Shown here in pieces: positions 1-5,928 of a DNA stretch of 16,197 nucleotides. The DNA is taken from contig USHY01000026.1 in assembly GCA_900554635.1 (NCBI GenBank), positions 1 to 16,197 on the forward strand, given 5' to 3'. Position 1 is the stretch's first letter, and the number at the start of each line of letters is the position of its first letter. Position numbers and translations under genes: made by a program. The notes below the pieces were generated by a model. It searched no databases. It was not told the origin of the DNA and worked only from the letters and a program-made list of their open reading frames with translations. The stretch comes from an uncultured Clostridium sp. Its GTDB lineage: Bacteria; Bacillota; Clostridia; TANB77; CAG-508.

Positions 1-769
1 CCATTATTAAGAATTTATCATCTGATTTTACTTTAACTTTAACATAATCAATTTCCGGATTAACTGCTAATGCTACATTTGAAGATAGTGTCCATGGAGT
101 TGTTGTCCAAACTACTATTTTACTATCTGTTCCTATTAATGGTAGTTTGAAGAATACTGATTTATGTACCATTTGCTTATATGAACCTGCCATTTCGTGT
201 TCTGACAAAGATGTTCCACATCTTGGGCACCAAGGCATTGGTCTAAATGATCTTTCTATCATTCCTAATTCATCACACTTCTTTAAGAAATGCCATATTG
301 CAGTAATGTTTTCCTCTGTATTTGTGTAATATGAATTATCCCAGTCCATCCATTGTCCTAATCTTTTAGATTGCTCTGTAATTGTCTTTGAAAAATGGTC
401 AACACGGGCTAAGCATTTTTTAGTAAAGTTCTCTAATCCATATTTTTCAATATCTTTTTTATCATTAAATCCTAACTCTTTTTCAACTTCAACTTCTATC
501 CAAAGACCTTGTCCATCAAAACCATTTCTATAATGTGAAGTATAACCATTCATTCCCTTATAGCGTATGTATATATCTTTTAAAGTTCTTCCCCAAGCAT
601 GGTGAATTCCCATTGGATTATTAGCTGTAATTGGTCCATCCAAAAATCTAAACTTTTTGCCATCCTTGTTCTTCTCCAAAAGAGCCTTAAAACACTTCTC
701 ATCCTCCCAAAACTTCATAACATCATGTTCCATATCAATAAAATTAAAATTTGGTTCAACTTTTTTCAT
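1..769 (-). CDS. ileS: Isoleucyl-tRNA synthetase, N-terminal part (cut by window edge)
   Basis: Class I aminoacyl-tRNA synthetase that charges tRNA-Ile in the cytoplasm. About 256 N-terminal residues are present and the 3' end lies beyond base 1. The translation begins MKKVEPNFNFIDMEHDVMKF. It carries LDGPITANNPMGIHHAWGRT, where HHAWG occupies the HIGH signature position, then a CPRCGTSLSEHE zinc-type motif and WTTTPWTLSSN, which is typical of the start of the IleRS editing domain. The HHAWG form belongs, from memory, to a distinct IleRS lineage rather than the E. coli type. The start is the ATG ending at 769, the first Met in frame; the Shine-Dalgarno is weak. No T-box leader is visible upstream, where only about 150 bases separate it from the neighbouring RNA locus. 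Identification is secure; the subtype is an inference. Confidence 0.95.
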   Translation of the reverse strand, partial: MKKVEPNFNFIDMEHDVMKFWEDEKCFKALLEKNKDGKKFRFLDGPITANNPMGIHHAWGRTLKDIYIRYKGMNGYTSHYRNGFDGQGLWIEVEVEKELGFNDKKDIEKYGLENFTKKCLARVDHFSKTITEQSKRLGQWMDWDNSYYTNTEENITAIWHFLKKCDELGMIERSFRPMPWCPRCGTSLSEHEMAGSYKQMVHKSVFFKLPLIGTDSKIVVWTTTPWTLSSNVALAVNPEIDYVKVKVKSDDKFLIM

Positions 770-807
770 AAATATATACACTCGCTTTCTTTAAACTAAT
801 ACTAAAT

Positions 808-836
808 ATATTATCACATTCTTTACATAATAGCAA
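808..836 (-). promoter_or_regulatory. Probable ileS promoter
   Basis: On the minus strand TTGCTA (836-831) lies 17 bases before TAATAT (813-808), about 40 bases upstream of the ileS start. An overlapping GATAAT gives a 15-base spacer instead. The match is moderate and the region is very AT-rich. Confidence 0.4.
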
Positions 837-914
837 TACTTTTTTTGTGGTTTTTTAAGAAAACAGCTAAGTTTTACCACAGCAAAATCAAATAATGTTT
901 TTTTGTCAAAAATG

Positions 915-943
915 TTGACTTTTTTTTATTCAAGTATTATAAT
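915..943 (+). promoter_or_regulatory. Promoter of the antisense (antitoxin) RNA
   Basis: TTGACT at 915-920, a spacer of exactly 17 bases, then TATAAT at 938-943. This is nearly perfect for the housekeeping sigma factor and points toward the 3' end of the small toxin gene. Transcription should begin near 950. No protein gene follows on this strand, so the product is expected to be a short RNA ending at the hairpin at 1007-1041. Confidence 0.8.
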
Positions 944-949
944 AATTAT

Positions 950-1041
950 AGAAGCGAACAACCACAAAGTGTGGCGTGCCGCTAAAAGGTTATTTTAATA
1001 ATGAATACATCTCTAGCGGTCAGGCAGAGATGTGTTTTTTT
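950..1041 (+). ncRNA. Candidate antisense RNA antitoxin, about 90 nt
   Basis: The RNA lies between a consensus promoter (915-943) and an intrinsic terminator (1007-1041) and overlaps the last codons of the convergent toxin gene. Its 5' part can fold: CCACA (962-966) pairs with TGTGG (970-974), and AGCG (953-956) with CGCT (980-983). The sequence from 952 (AAGCGAACAACCACA) is nearly repeated in the same orientation at 1190-1203, the toxin mRNA 5' leader region. Because the two RNAs run in opposite directions, the antisense RNA is complementary to the toxin mRNA both at its 3' end and close to its ribosome site. This direct-repeat layout is that of the par locus (RNA I/RNA II) of plasmid pAD1. 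The role is inferred from architecture; no named RNA family was recognised. Confidence 0.65.
1007..1041 (+). terminator. Terminator shared by antisense RNA and toxin mRNA
   Basis: ACATCTCT (1007-1014) pairs perfectly with AGAGATGT (1026-1033) around an 11-base loop, followed by seven T at 1035-1041 on the plus strand. The toxin stop codon (1013-1015) sits inside the hairpin, so the toxin mRNA carries the same stem. On the minus strand no long U-tract follows, so toxin mRNA termination may occur further on. Confidence 0.8.
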
Positions 1042-1165
1042 GACTGTCCATTTTTCTTATTGTAACAACTAATGCTACAAATAAGGCAACAGCGACAATC
1101 GCTACTATTGCAAGTTCAATAAAAAGTATGTATATAAATAGTAAATAAACTTGTTCTAATAACAT
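1013..1165 (-). CDS. Small hydrophobic peptide, candidate type I toxin (50 aa)
   Basis: The 50-residue product starts MLLEQVYLLFIYI. It is a single membrane-spanning segment of about 30 residues (L, I, V, A, F) followed by a short charged tail, RKMDSQKNTSLPDR. This is the shape of membrane-acting type I toxins of Gram-positive bacteria (Fst, TxpA/BsrG and 'holin-like toxin' families). AGGAGG (1179-1174) lies 8 bases before the ATG ending at 1165; an in-frame ATG ending at 1171 is only 2 bases from it, so 1165 is preferred. A perfect promoter (1261-1233) drives it, and a convergent antisense RNA overlaps its 3' end. No family was positively recognised. A stand-alone membrane peptide unrelated to toxicity remains possible. 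Confidence 0.7.
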   Translation of the reverse strand: MLLEQVYLLFIYILFIELAIVAIVAVALFVALVVTIRKMDSQKNTSLPDR

Positions 1166-1232
1166 ACGCATCGCCTCCTTTCAAAAGGAAAGCGACACCC
1201 ACACTCTGCTTTGTTCAAACTTCTTGTTTTGT

Positions 1233-1261
1233 ATTATACTATTGTATTTTCAAAATGTCAA
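1233..1261 (-). promoter_or_regulatory. Promoter of the small toxin mRNA
   Basis: On the minus strand TTGACA (1261-1256), a 17-base spacer, and TATAAT (1238-1233): an exact consensus promoter. The start would be near 1226, giving a leader of about 60 nt. That leader includes the region complementary to the antisense RNA (1190-1203) and the AGGAGG site. Confidence 0.85.
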
Positions 1262-1343
1262 TATATTTTGTCTAAAAAGTTTAATTATATGAAAGAAATG
1301 TGATAATGTCTTAAGTAATGAAATAAGAAAATGTCCCAACTTT

Positions 1344-1589
1344 TTATAACACTGCTATATTACATGCAATAACCTCTCTTCCATATATTTTGCCATTTAT
1401 AAATACCAGCTTATTTTTATCTAAATTTCTAAGAACATAATCTGCAATTTCGTTATATGCAATAACTTCTAGCTTTGTTTTATCTAATAACTCCAAACTA
1501 ATAACAGCCTTTGCATTATTGTGCTTTTCAAGTATAAACTTATACTTAACCTCACTTATTGGTTTCCCAATTATAAATACTTCATTCAT
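1344..1589 (-). CDS. Short SSB-like OB-fold protein (81 aa)
   Basis: The product begins MNEVFIIGKPISEVKYKF and continues as alternating hydrophobic strands (AKAVISLELL, KLEVIAYNEIADYV, KLVFINGKIYGREV). This is the pattern of the first part of a single-stranded-DNA-binding OB fold, compare the M-N-x-V-x-L-x-G start of SSB. At 81 residues it is about half the length of housekeeping SSB and has no acidic C-terminal tip, so it is not a normal replication SSB. AAGGAG precedes the ATG ending at 1589 by 7 bases. An upstream in-frame ATG would add 19 residues but has no ribosome site. It sits alone downstream of the hairpin cluster. DNA binding is inferred from fold resemblance only. Confidence 0.6.
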   Translation of the reverse strand: MNEVFIIGKPISEVKYKFILEKHNNAKAVISLELLDKTKLEVIAYNEIADYVLRNLDKNKLVFINGKIYGREVIACNIAVL

Positions 1590-1747
1590 TGTTAAACTCC
1601 TTTTAAAGCATAAAATGCGTATATTCGAAAGTCTACTAATACACACTTTATTGTTACATTTTTACCTAAATTAGGAAGGAATAAATCTCTTTAATACTAA
1701 TATCTTTACTGTATGTATTCCTTAAAACACATAATCTCAAATTTGTA
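1590..1747. other. Intergenic stretch without a recognised gene
   Basis: AT-rich sequence upstream of the SSB-like gene. Apart from its ribosome site I see no convincing promoter, RNA or reading frame. It directly abuts the decayed C-terminal tail at 1748-1822. Confidence 0.4.
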
Positions 1748-1822
1748 TTAGAGTGCTGGACGAAAGCCTATATTTGGCATTTATTTTCCATTTACACAGC
1801 TTAAACTTCTAACATGCAATGG
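1748..1822 (-). pseudogene. Decayed C-terminal tail of an FGE/lectin-like gene
   Basis: Read on the minus strand in one frame, bases 1822-1748 encode PLHVRSLSCVNGK, a TAA, then MPNIGFRPAL and TAA. The ending N-I-G-F-R-P-A-L is the hallmark last strand of formylglycine-generating-enzyme-like and C-type-lectin-like proteins; the intact-frame end of the neighbouring gene reads DVSFRPSLYV. An internal stop and a TGA just upstream mean only a fragment survives. It probably derives from a second, related gene or from an earlier 3' end of the same locus. The match is short and made by eye. Confidence 0.5.
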
Positions 1823-1837
1823 TCATTACAAGTTACA

Positions 1838-2020
1838 GCTTTTTCTCCTATTTTAGAGGCTATTATAAGCCTCTAAAACGCAGAAAAAGCGCCACTCTAG
1901 TGGCGCCACGTGAGTTAAGCAAATTTTCCATTGTTTCTCAAGGGAAAATTTGCCTTCACTTAGCGTATAAAATTCGCTAAGGTTACTTAGCTTCAAAGTA
2001 GCTTCCCTAAAACTACTTTG
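1838..2020. repeat. Cluster of five hairpins downstream of the variable protein gene
   Basis: Five inverted repeats are packed into 183 bases. (a) 1838-1890: a 9-bp outer stem (1838-1846 with 1882-1890) enclosing an 11-bp stem (1851-1861 with 1868-1878, loop ATTATA). (b) 1889-1906: GCGCCAC/GTGGCGC with a 4-base loop. (c) 1919-1953: 11 bp, 13-base loop. (d) 1959-1981: CTTAGCG/CGCTAAG, 9-base loop. (e) 1994-2020: CAAAGTAG/CTACTTTG, 11-base loop. All stems are perfect apart from the small internal loop in (a). One serves as a terminator. The rest could be a structured RNA, DNA cruciforms of the kind found next to DGR variable regions, or remnants of small mobile elements. Confidence 0.75.
1881..1906 (-). 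terminator. Intrinsic terminator of the variable protein gene
   Basis: On the minus strand GCGCCAC, loop TAGA, GTGGCGC is followed directly by TTTTTCTG (1888-1881). It is the only hairpin of the cluster followed by a U-run on the minus strand, 125 bases past the stop codon. The U-run also forms part of the next stem. Confidence 0.6.
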
Positions 2021-2030
2021 GAATATTTAA

Positions 2031-3410
2031 TTATTTTATCGCCTGCAAGCTTACAGATTTACATAAAGTGAAGGGCGGAAGGAAACGTCGTTGAAGCTGT
2101 CGGTCGTAGTGTAGGAGTCGCGGTCGCAAGCTGGATTGAGAGAAGCAACGAAGTTGTAATCGCCGGCCCCTGTAAACTCGATTAAGTGAAGAGTAGGACT
2201 CTGTAGTCCATTCCCAACAATTTCCTGCTACATCATATATGTTTTTGGCTGAGTTTCTTTCGCTTGCTCCTGTTGTTAGTAGAATGTATTTTTTTGACAC
2301 AGAATATAGTTTTTTTATATATGTTCCATCTACTGGAGTAAAACTCCCTAAAGTGCGATTTGCATACTCAGCATACTTTCCTCTGGTTATGTCAAATTCA
2401 GCATCACTATAATTTCCCCAGTCTGCGCTACTTGTTACATTTTTTGTATTTTTTATAAAATCTAGCATACTATCCCAACAAGCTCCGGTACATAGCATAC
2501 TGGTTGCTCCATAATTTGGTTTCATTGAATTATACAAACTGTTTGATAAAGCTACTGCTCCTTCTGTTCCAATATTGCTCATGCTTTCTCCCCATTTTAC
2601 AAAGTTATATGGGTACATGTCTTGTTTTATTCCTATTGCGGTTTTACCTGATGAACTTTTTCTCTCTGTTTCACTTCCTGCCTCGTATCTGCCTATATAG
2701 AATCCTCCATATTTATATATACTCTTTGTTAAATTTTCTATTTGTTTTTTAATTCCTGTACTTGCATCATAATCATTTGTTTCATCATATGAGTATGGTT
2801 CTGTATATTTTGAGTCAAGTTCATTTGTTCTTGCATTATTTGCCCATTCTGATCTATAAAAGCTTGCTATACTAGTTTCTGTGTCTGTGGGTTCTGTAGA
2901 TTTATTTACCTCTACCGGTATCCATACAAATTGATTTACTGCTGTTTTTATTTCTTTTGTTTCACTTTCACTTGGTAATTTTATTGTTTTATTATCCCAA
3001 TCAACTGTTGAGCCATCTGGTATATCATATATTACCAGTCCTCCCTCTATGGTTGTTTCACCTCTTATTCCTGACACAGTAAACCCTGCTGGTATCCATG
3101 CTGTTTTTGTTCCATCTGAGTATTCTTTTGTTTTATCAGCCCTTTTTCCAGCTCCTTCTGGTAATGGCTTTGTTGATTCTATATAATTTTCGATTGAATC
3201 ATATTTTTTACCATTTATTGTAACACCACTCATATTACTTTCTTCTTCATATGCTGTTTTGTATTTGTCTCCTGCTGTTTTGGCAGTTCCTAGTAAATTA
3301 CTTTGAATTACTACCGTTACTACTACTCCTACTAGAATTAACATTACTATTATCGTTATAATTAAGGCTATTAATGTTATTCCAGATTTATTTTTTAATT
3401 TAAAATTCAT
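2031..3410 (-). CDS. Prepilin-anchored FGE/C-type-lectin-like protein with frameshifted variable end
   Basis: The 459-codon frame begins with a type IV prepilin-like signal: KNKSG (cleavage after Gly10), then ITLIALIITI and a hydrophobic helix to about residue 38. A linker follows, then a formylglycine-generating-enzyme-like (SUMF1, C-type lectin fold) domain. Markers are FVWIPVEV (161-168), YGGFYIGRYEAG (234-245), CTGACWDSML (307-316) and NIYDVAGNCWEW (390-401). After RVYRG (411-415) the frame turns into an Arg/Leu/Gln-rich tail unlike the family. The neighbouring frame from 2167 instead gives GAGDYNFVASLNPACDRDSY and ends SFRPSLYVNL at 2051, the normal family ending. The gene is therefore out of frame at a G4 run (2167-2170). 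The ATG has AGGAGG upstream. The likely role is surface display of a hypervariable ligand-binding domain on a pilin-type stalk. Substrate is unknown, and enzymatic FGE activity is not implied. Confidence 0.8.
   Translation of the reverse strand: MNFKLKNKSGITLIALIITIIVMLILVGVVVTVVIQSNLLGTAKTAGDKYKTAYEEESNMSGVTINGKKYDSIENYIESTKPLPEGAGKRADKTKEYSDGTKTAWIPAGFTVSGIRGETTIEGGLVIYDIPDGSTVDWDNKTIKLPSESETKEIKTAVNQFVWIPVEVNKSTEPTDTETSIASFYRSEWANNARTNELDSKYTEPYSYDETNDYDASTGIKKQIENLTKSIYKYGGFYIGRYEAGSETERKSSSGKTAIGIKQDMYPYNFVKWGESMSNIGTEGAVALSNSLYNSMKPNYGATSMLCTGACWDSMLDFIKNTKNVTSSADWGNYSDAEFDITRGKYAEYANRTLGSFTPVDGTYIKKLYSVSKKYILLTTGASERNSAKNIYDVAGNCWEWTTESYSSLNRVYRGRRLQLRCFSQSSLRPRLLHYDRQLQRRFLPPFTLCKSVSLQAIK
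2051..2170 (-). other. Putative DGR-type variable region, read in the shifted frame
   Basis: In the frame ending at 2051 nearly every codon ends in C or T (GAT TAC AAC TTC ... TGC GAC CGC GAC TCC TAC), in a genome that otherwise favours A/T-ending codons. Codons differing from AAC at the first two positions (GAC, TAC, TTC, TCC, CGC, TGC, AGC) are what adenine-directed mutagenesis of an AAY-rich template by a diversity-generating retroelement produces. The position is also right: the last 40 codons of a C-type-lectin-fold gene. No reverse transcriptase, Avd gene or matching template repeat lies in the window, so the retroelement would have to act from elsewhere or be lost. Confidence 0.6.
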
Positions 3411-3596
3411 TTTCTGTTCTCCTCCTTCTTATGTTTTTTTGTTTTTCTCCTATTGTTATTTTGCTTTGTTTTCTTGCAAATTATTCTTTCCTTTTCGCAC
3501 ATTGGAATAACAGCTTTTGCAAATAAACTTTGCTTTTTTACTTTTCTATGTACTGTTCAATGTACTTTAATTTTTTAGAATAATTTACACAACTAA

Positions 3597-3624
3597 TATA
3601 TATCATTTTATATTTTCTTGTCAA
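3597..3624 (-). promoter_or_regulatory. Promoter of the variable pilin-like protein gene
   Basis: On the minus strand TTGACA (3624-3619), a 16-base spacer, and TATATA (3602-3597). Transcription from about 3590 would leave an unusually long leader of about 180 nt before the ATG at 3410. The leader contains small inverted repeats (GTAC...GTAC; GCAAA...TTTGC), but I recognise no riboswitch in it. Confidence 0.6.
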
Positions 3625-3653
3625 GTAGTTTTTTATATAATTTTAATCTATAA

Positions 3654-3929
3654 TTAAAATTTTTTCTTTATATGCACGTTTTTATTCTTTCGAAAATCAC
3701 TGTTTTTTCTTTCAGAGTAAAACAATATACAGTATTCTTGCCCTCTGTTACAGGTTGTTTTATCTTTTACTATTTTTATTTTTACATTAATACCATCTAC
3801 TAAGAGTTTTAGTTTATAGAATTCTTCTATATCTTTTAATTCTTCTTCCGTAATATGTTCGTTACCAATATTTCTAAATAAATGGAATGATTTTCTTTTA
3901 AAGATCATATCATATAGTTCTTTATTCAT
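3654..3929 (-). pseudogene. Truncated nitroreductase-family protein
   Basis: The 91-residue product starts MNKELYDMIFKRKSFHLFRN and includes TTCNRGQEYCILFYSE. This recalls the N-terminus of a clostridial nitroreductase family (FMN-dependent oxidoreductases) whose full members are around 200 residues. After YSERKN the match stops and the frame ends in a short basic tail (DFRKNKNVHIKKKF). That tail is itself reminiscent of the C-terminal end of the same family, so an internal in-frame deletion of the flavin-binding core is possible. AAGGAG lies 6 bases before the ATG. It follows the first RhuM gene by 19 bases and is probably co-transcribed with it. Without most of the FMN site it should be inactive. 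Confidence 0.6.
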
Positions 3930-3948
3930 AAAACTCTCCTTAATTTAT

Positions 3949-4962
3949 TTATTTGGTTTCCTCTATCAGTAAATCAAAATCAGATTTGTACAATTTATCC
4001 TGTTTAATTCTATATTTTTCAAATTCTGTTAAGGCTTTATCACAAGCAATTTCATGAGATATTTTTCCAGCATCTTTTAGTATATCCCTATCATCAGCCA
4101 GCAAAAATTTGTCAATTCTTGTTGCCCAATCTTCCATTGTCATTGGAATATTTCTTTTTGCCCTTGCTTCCGCTAAATCTAGAAACGCAGATACAATTCT
4201 TTCAAGTTGTTCTAATTCTTCTTGCGATAAATAATTCTTAGCAATTACAACATCAGTTTCTAATATCTTTCCGTTAGGACTATTTTTCCATGATGTAAGC
4301 CCCATATATTCCTTTTTACTATCCACTCTATTATAAATTATCTCTGCAGCCGTTTGTTTAGATACAGCATAATGCATTTTGTTTTGAACCTTTTTGAAGA
4401 AATTTATTGTTGTTGGCGATTTTTTATCATAATCAACACTAGTTGCATATATATCAGTTATTTTCTGATAAAATCTTCTTTCAGATAATCTTATTTCTCT
4501 AATTTCTGCTAGTAATGATTCATAATAATCTTCATCGAAAAAAGATCCATTTTCCATTCTCTTTTTATCTATTATATAACCCTTTTTAGAAAATTCTTTC
4601 AGTATATTGGTTGCCCATCTTCTAAATTGAACTGCTCTTTCAGAATTAACTCTATATCCAACAGAAATAACCATATCTAAATTATAATATAACACATTTC
4701 TTTTTACTTCTCTATCTCCCTCATTTTGAACTAGTAAGAATTTCTTACTAGTTGATTTTTCATCTAACTCATAACTATTGTAAATCTCATTTATGTGCAT
4801 AGTTATATTATTTCTTGTTGTATTAAAAAGTTCTCCTATAGCCTTTTGAGTTAACCATAAATCTCCTTCTTCAAATCTAACCTGAATGCCTTTATCATGA
4901 GTTTGTCTTTCAAATATTAAGAACTCTGCACTACTACTTCTTATAATTAAATTTTTAGACAT
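3949..4962 (-). CDS. RhuM-family protein, copy 1 (337 aa)
   Basis: Member of the RhuM family (named after a gene of Salmonella pathogenicity island 3; biochemical role unknown). The N-terminal third, with DLWLTQKAIGELFNTTRNNI, looks like a winged-helix or Bro/KilA-N-like DNA-contact region. Family blocks follow: GYRVNSERAVQFRRWA, LSERRFYQKITDIYATS, NGKILETDVVIAKNYLS and a C-terminal helical part. The longest open frame starts at 5013, but AAAGGAG lies 9 bases before the ATG ending at 4962. That start gives 337 residues, exactly the length of the second copy, so 4962 is chosen. RhuM genes often sit in islands with restriction-modification or toxin-antitoxin genes. Its own promoter is at 5086-5058. 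Confidence 0.85.
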   Translation of the reverse strand: MSKNLIIRSSSAEFLIFERQTHDKGIQVRFEEGDLWLTQKAIGELFNTTRNNITMHINEIYNSYELDEKSTSKKFLLVQNEGDREVKRNVLYYNLDMVISVGYRVNSERAVQFRRWATNILKEFSKKGYIIDKKRMENGSFFDEDYYESLLAEIREIRLSERRFYQKITDIYATSVDYDKKSPTTINFFKKVQNKMHYAVSKQTAAEIIYNRVDSKKEYMGLTSWKNSPNGKILETDVVIAKNYLSQEELEQLERIVSAFLDLAEARAKRNIPMTMEDWATRIDKFLLADDRDILKDAGKISHEIACDKALTEFEKYRIKQDKLYKSDFDLLIEETK

Positions 4963-5057
4963 TTTCTTCATCTCCTTTATTTGAATTTTTGATTTTATAA
5001 ATTTTCTAGCCATTCATAGACTTTATTTTTCTTTTAACCTCATATTTTGCTTAAATT

Positions 5058-5086
5058 ATATTATCACAAAAGCAGATAATTATCAA
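5058..5086 (-). promoter_or_regulatory. Promoter of RhuM copy 1, inside the merR terminator
   Basis: On the minus strand TTGATA (5086-5081), a 17-base spacer, and TAATAT (5063-5058), with TG in the extended -10 position. The -35 box overlaps the loop and right arm of the terminator hairpin of the upstream MerR gene. The same element recurs at 7598-7626. Confidence 0.6.
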
Positions 5087-5090
5087 CTAA
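5061..5090. repeat. 30-bp repeat, copy 1
   Basis: 27 of 30 bases match 7601-7630 in the same orientation; the core ATCACAAAAGCAG is identical. Both copies carry a minus-strand promoter whose -35 and spacer lie within the repeat. Confidence 0.8.
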
Positions 5091-5101
5091 TTATCTGCTT
5101 T
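5069..5101 (-). terminator. Terminator after the MerR gene
   Basis: A perfect 14-bp stem (5069-5082 with 5088-5101), AAAGCAGATAATTA and its complement, with a 5-base loop, 10 bases past the MerR stop. The minus-strand tail TTTTGTG is short, so termination may be partial. Confidence 0.6.
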
Positions 5102-5111
5102 ATATTTAATA

Positions 5112-5909
5112 CTATTTTTTTCTAACTGGGAATTGTATTTCTGTTAAATAGTCGTTTTCATTTTCTTTATTCCAGCAACCATCAATGTAACATTCTCTTG
5201 GATTGTCTATTATTTCATATCCGTTATCTTCAATATATTTTAAAATTGTATTGTATGAATCCCTTAAGTTCGCATAGGCACCTTTGTGGTAAATACATAT
5301 TGCTGTAATTGGGTTAGTTTTCATAAACTTAAGTGTTTCAGTTTCTTTTCCAACTTTTTCAACTGCTTGAGCATATCTAATTTTAATGTTCTTTTCTTTG
5401 TATTCTCCATCAAAATAGCTTATGTAACAATAGTCTGGTGTTACACATTTTATTTCAGGATTTGTTTGTGCACACTCACTTCCTGCTTGCAAAGCAAAGT
5501 CTGATATTTTGCTAAAATCAGCTACTATTCCATCTTTGTAATAAACAATATATGCTGGTATATCCTTAATAAAAATCTCATTCTTCATATTTTTTCCCTC
5601 CAATAAATAATTAATTTTAGAAAGTTCAATATTGCAATTAATAAGATTTTTTTCTAATTCTCGTTTCTTGGCTTCAAGTATTTTTGTCATGTCATATCCA
5701 TCTAAAACCTTTTTAATATCCTTAATAGATAACCCTGCCTGTTTTAGCGATACTATTTTTGAAACATCTAATAACTGGCTACTTTCATAATACCTGTAAC
5801 TAGTATATTGGTCTATAAAAGTAGGTTTTAACAATCCTTCTTTTTCATAATATCTTAGTGCCTTTATTGTAGTTTTAGATAGCTTGGAAAATTCTCCTAT
5901 TTTATACAT
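5112..5909 (-). CDS. MerR-family regulator with GyrI-like ligand-binding domain (265 aa)
   Basis: Transcription activator of the BmrR/BltR/TipA type. The MerR winged-helix head is complete: MYKIGEFSKLSKTTIKALRY, YYEKEGLLKP, YTSYRYYESSQL, then SLKQAGLSIKDIKKVL. A coiled-coil dimer helix spans about residues 75-105. From about residue 110 (IFIKDIPAYIVYYKDG) to the end lies a GyrI/SOUL-like effector domain that in relatives binds hydrophobic or cationic drugs. Length fits BmrR-like proteins. AAGGAG precedes the ATG. It has its own promoter with the 19-base spacer typical of MerR control, so it most likely regulates itself. No drug pump lies beside it in the window, so its other targets, if any, are unclear. 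Confidence 0.9.
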   Translation of the reverse strand: MYKIGEFSKLSKTTIKALRYYEKEGLLKPTFIDQYTSYRYYESSQLLDVSKIVSLKQAGLSIKDIKKVLDGYDMTKILEAKKRELEKNLINCNIELSKINYLLEGKNMKNEIFIKDIPAYIVYYKDGIVADFSKISDFALQAGSECAQTNPEIKCVTPDYCYISYFDGEYKEKNIKIRYAQAVEKVGKETETLKFMKTNPITAICIYHKGAYANLRDSYNTILKYIEDNGYEIIDNPRECYIDGCWNKENENDYLTEIQFPVRKK

Positions 5910-5928
5910 ATTTTTTCTCCTTGTTTTA

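Noticed and set aside
770..914. T-box riboswitch before ileS
   Set aside because: The space is too short and holds no T-box consensus, specifier stem or terminator/antiterminator pair; only a plausible promoter is seen.
1748..2030. DGR template repeat next to the variable gene
   Set aside because: No stretch in this region aligns with 2051-2170 or is AAC-rich; only a protein-tail fossil and hairpins are present.
2504..2752. Plus-strand hydrophobic frame
   Set aside because: Antisense to the FGE-like coding region; hydrophobicity is an artefact of the complementary strand.
5069..5101. Inverted repeat as an IS end or CRISPR-like unit
   Set aside because: Only two copies of part of it exist, 2.5 kb apart; both are explained better as promoters, and copy 1 also as a terminator.
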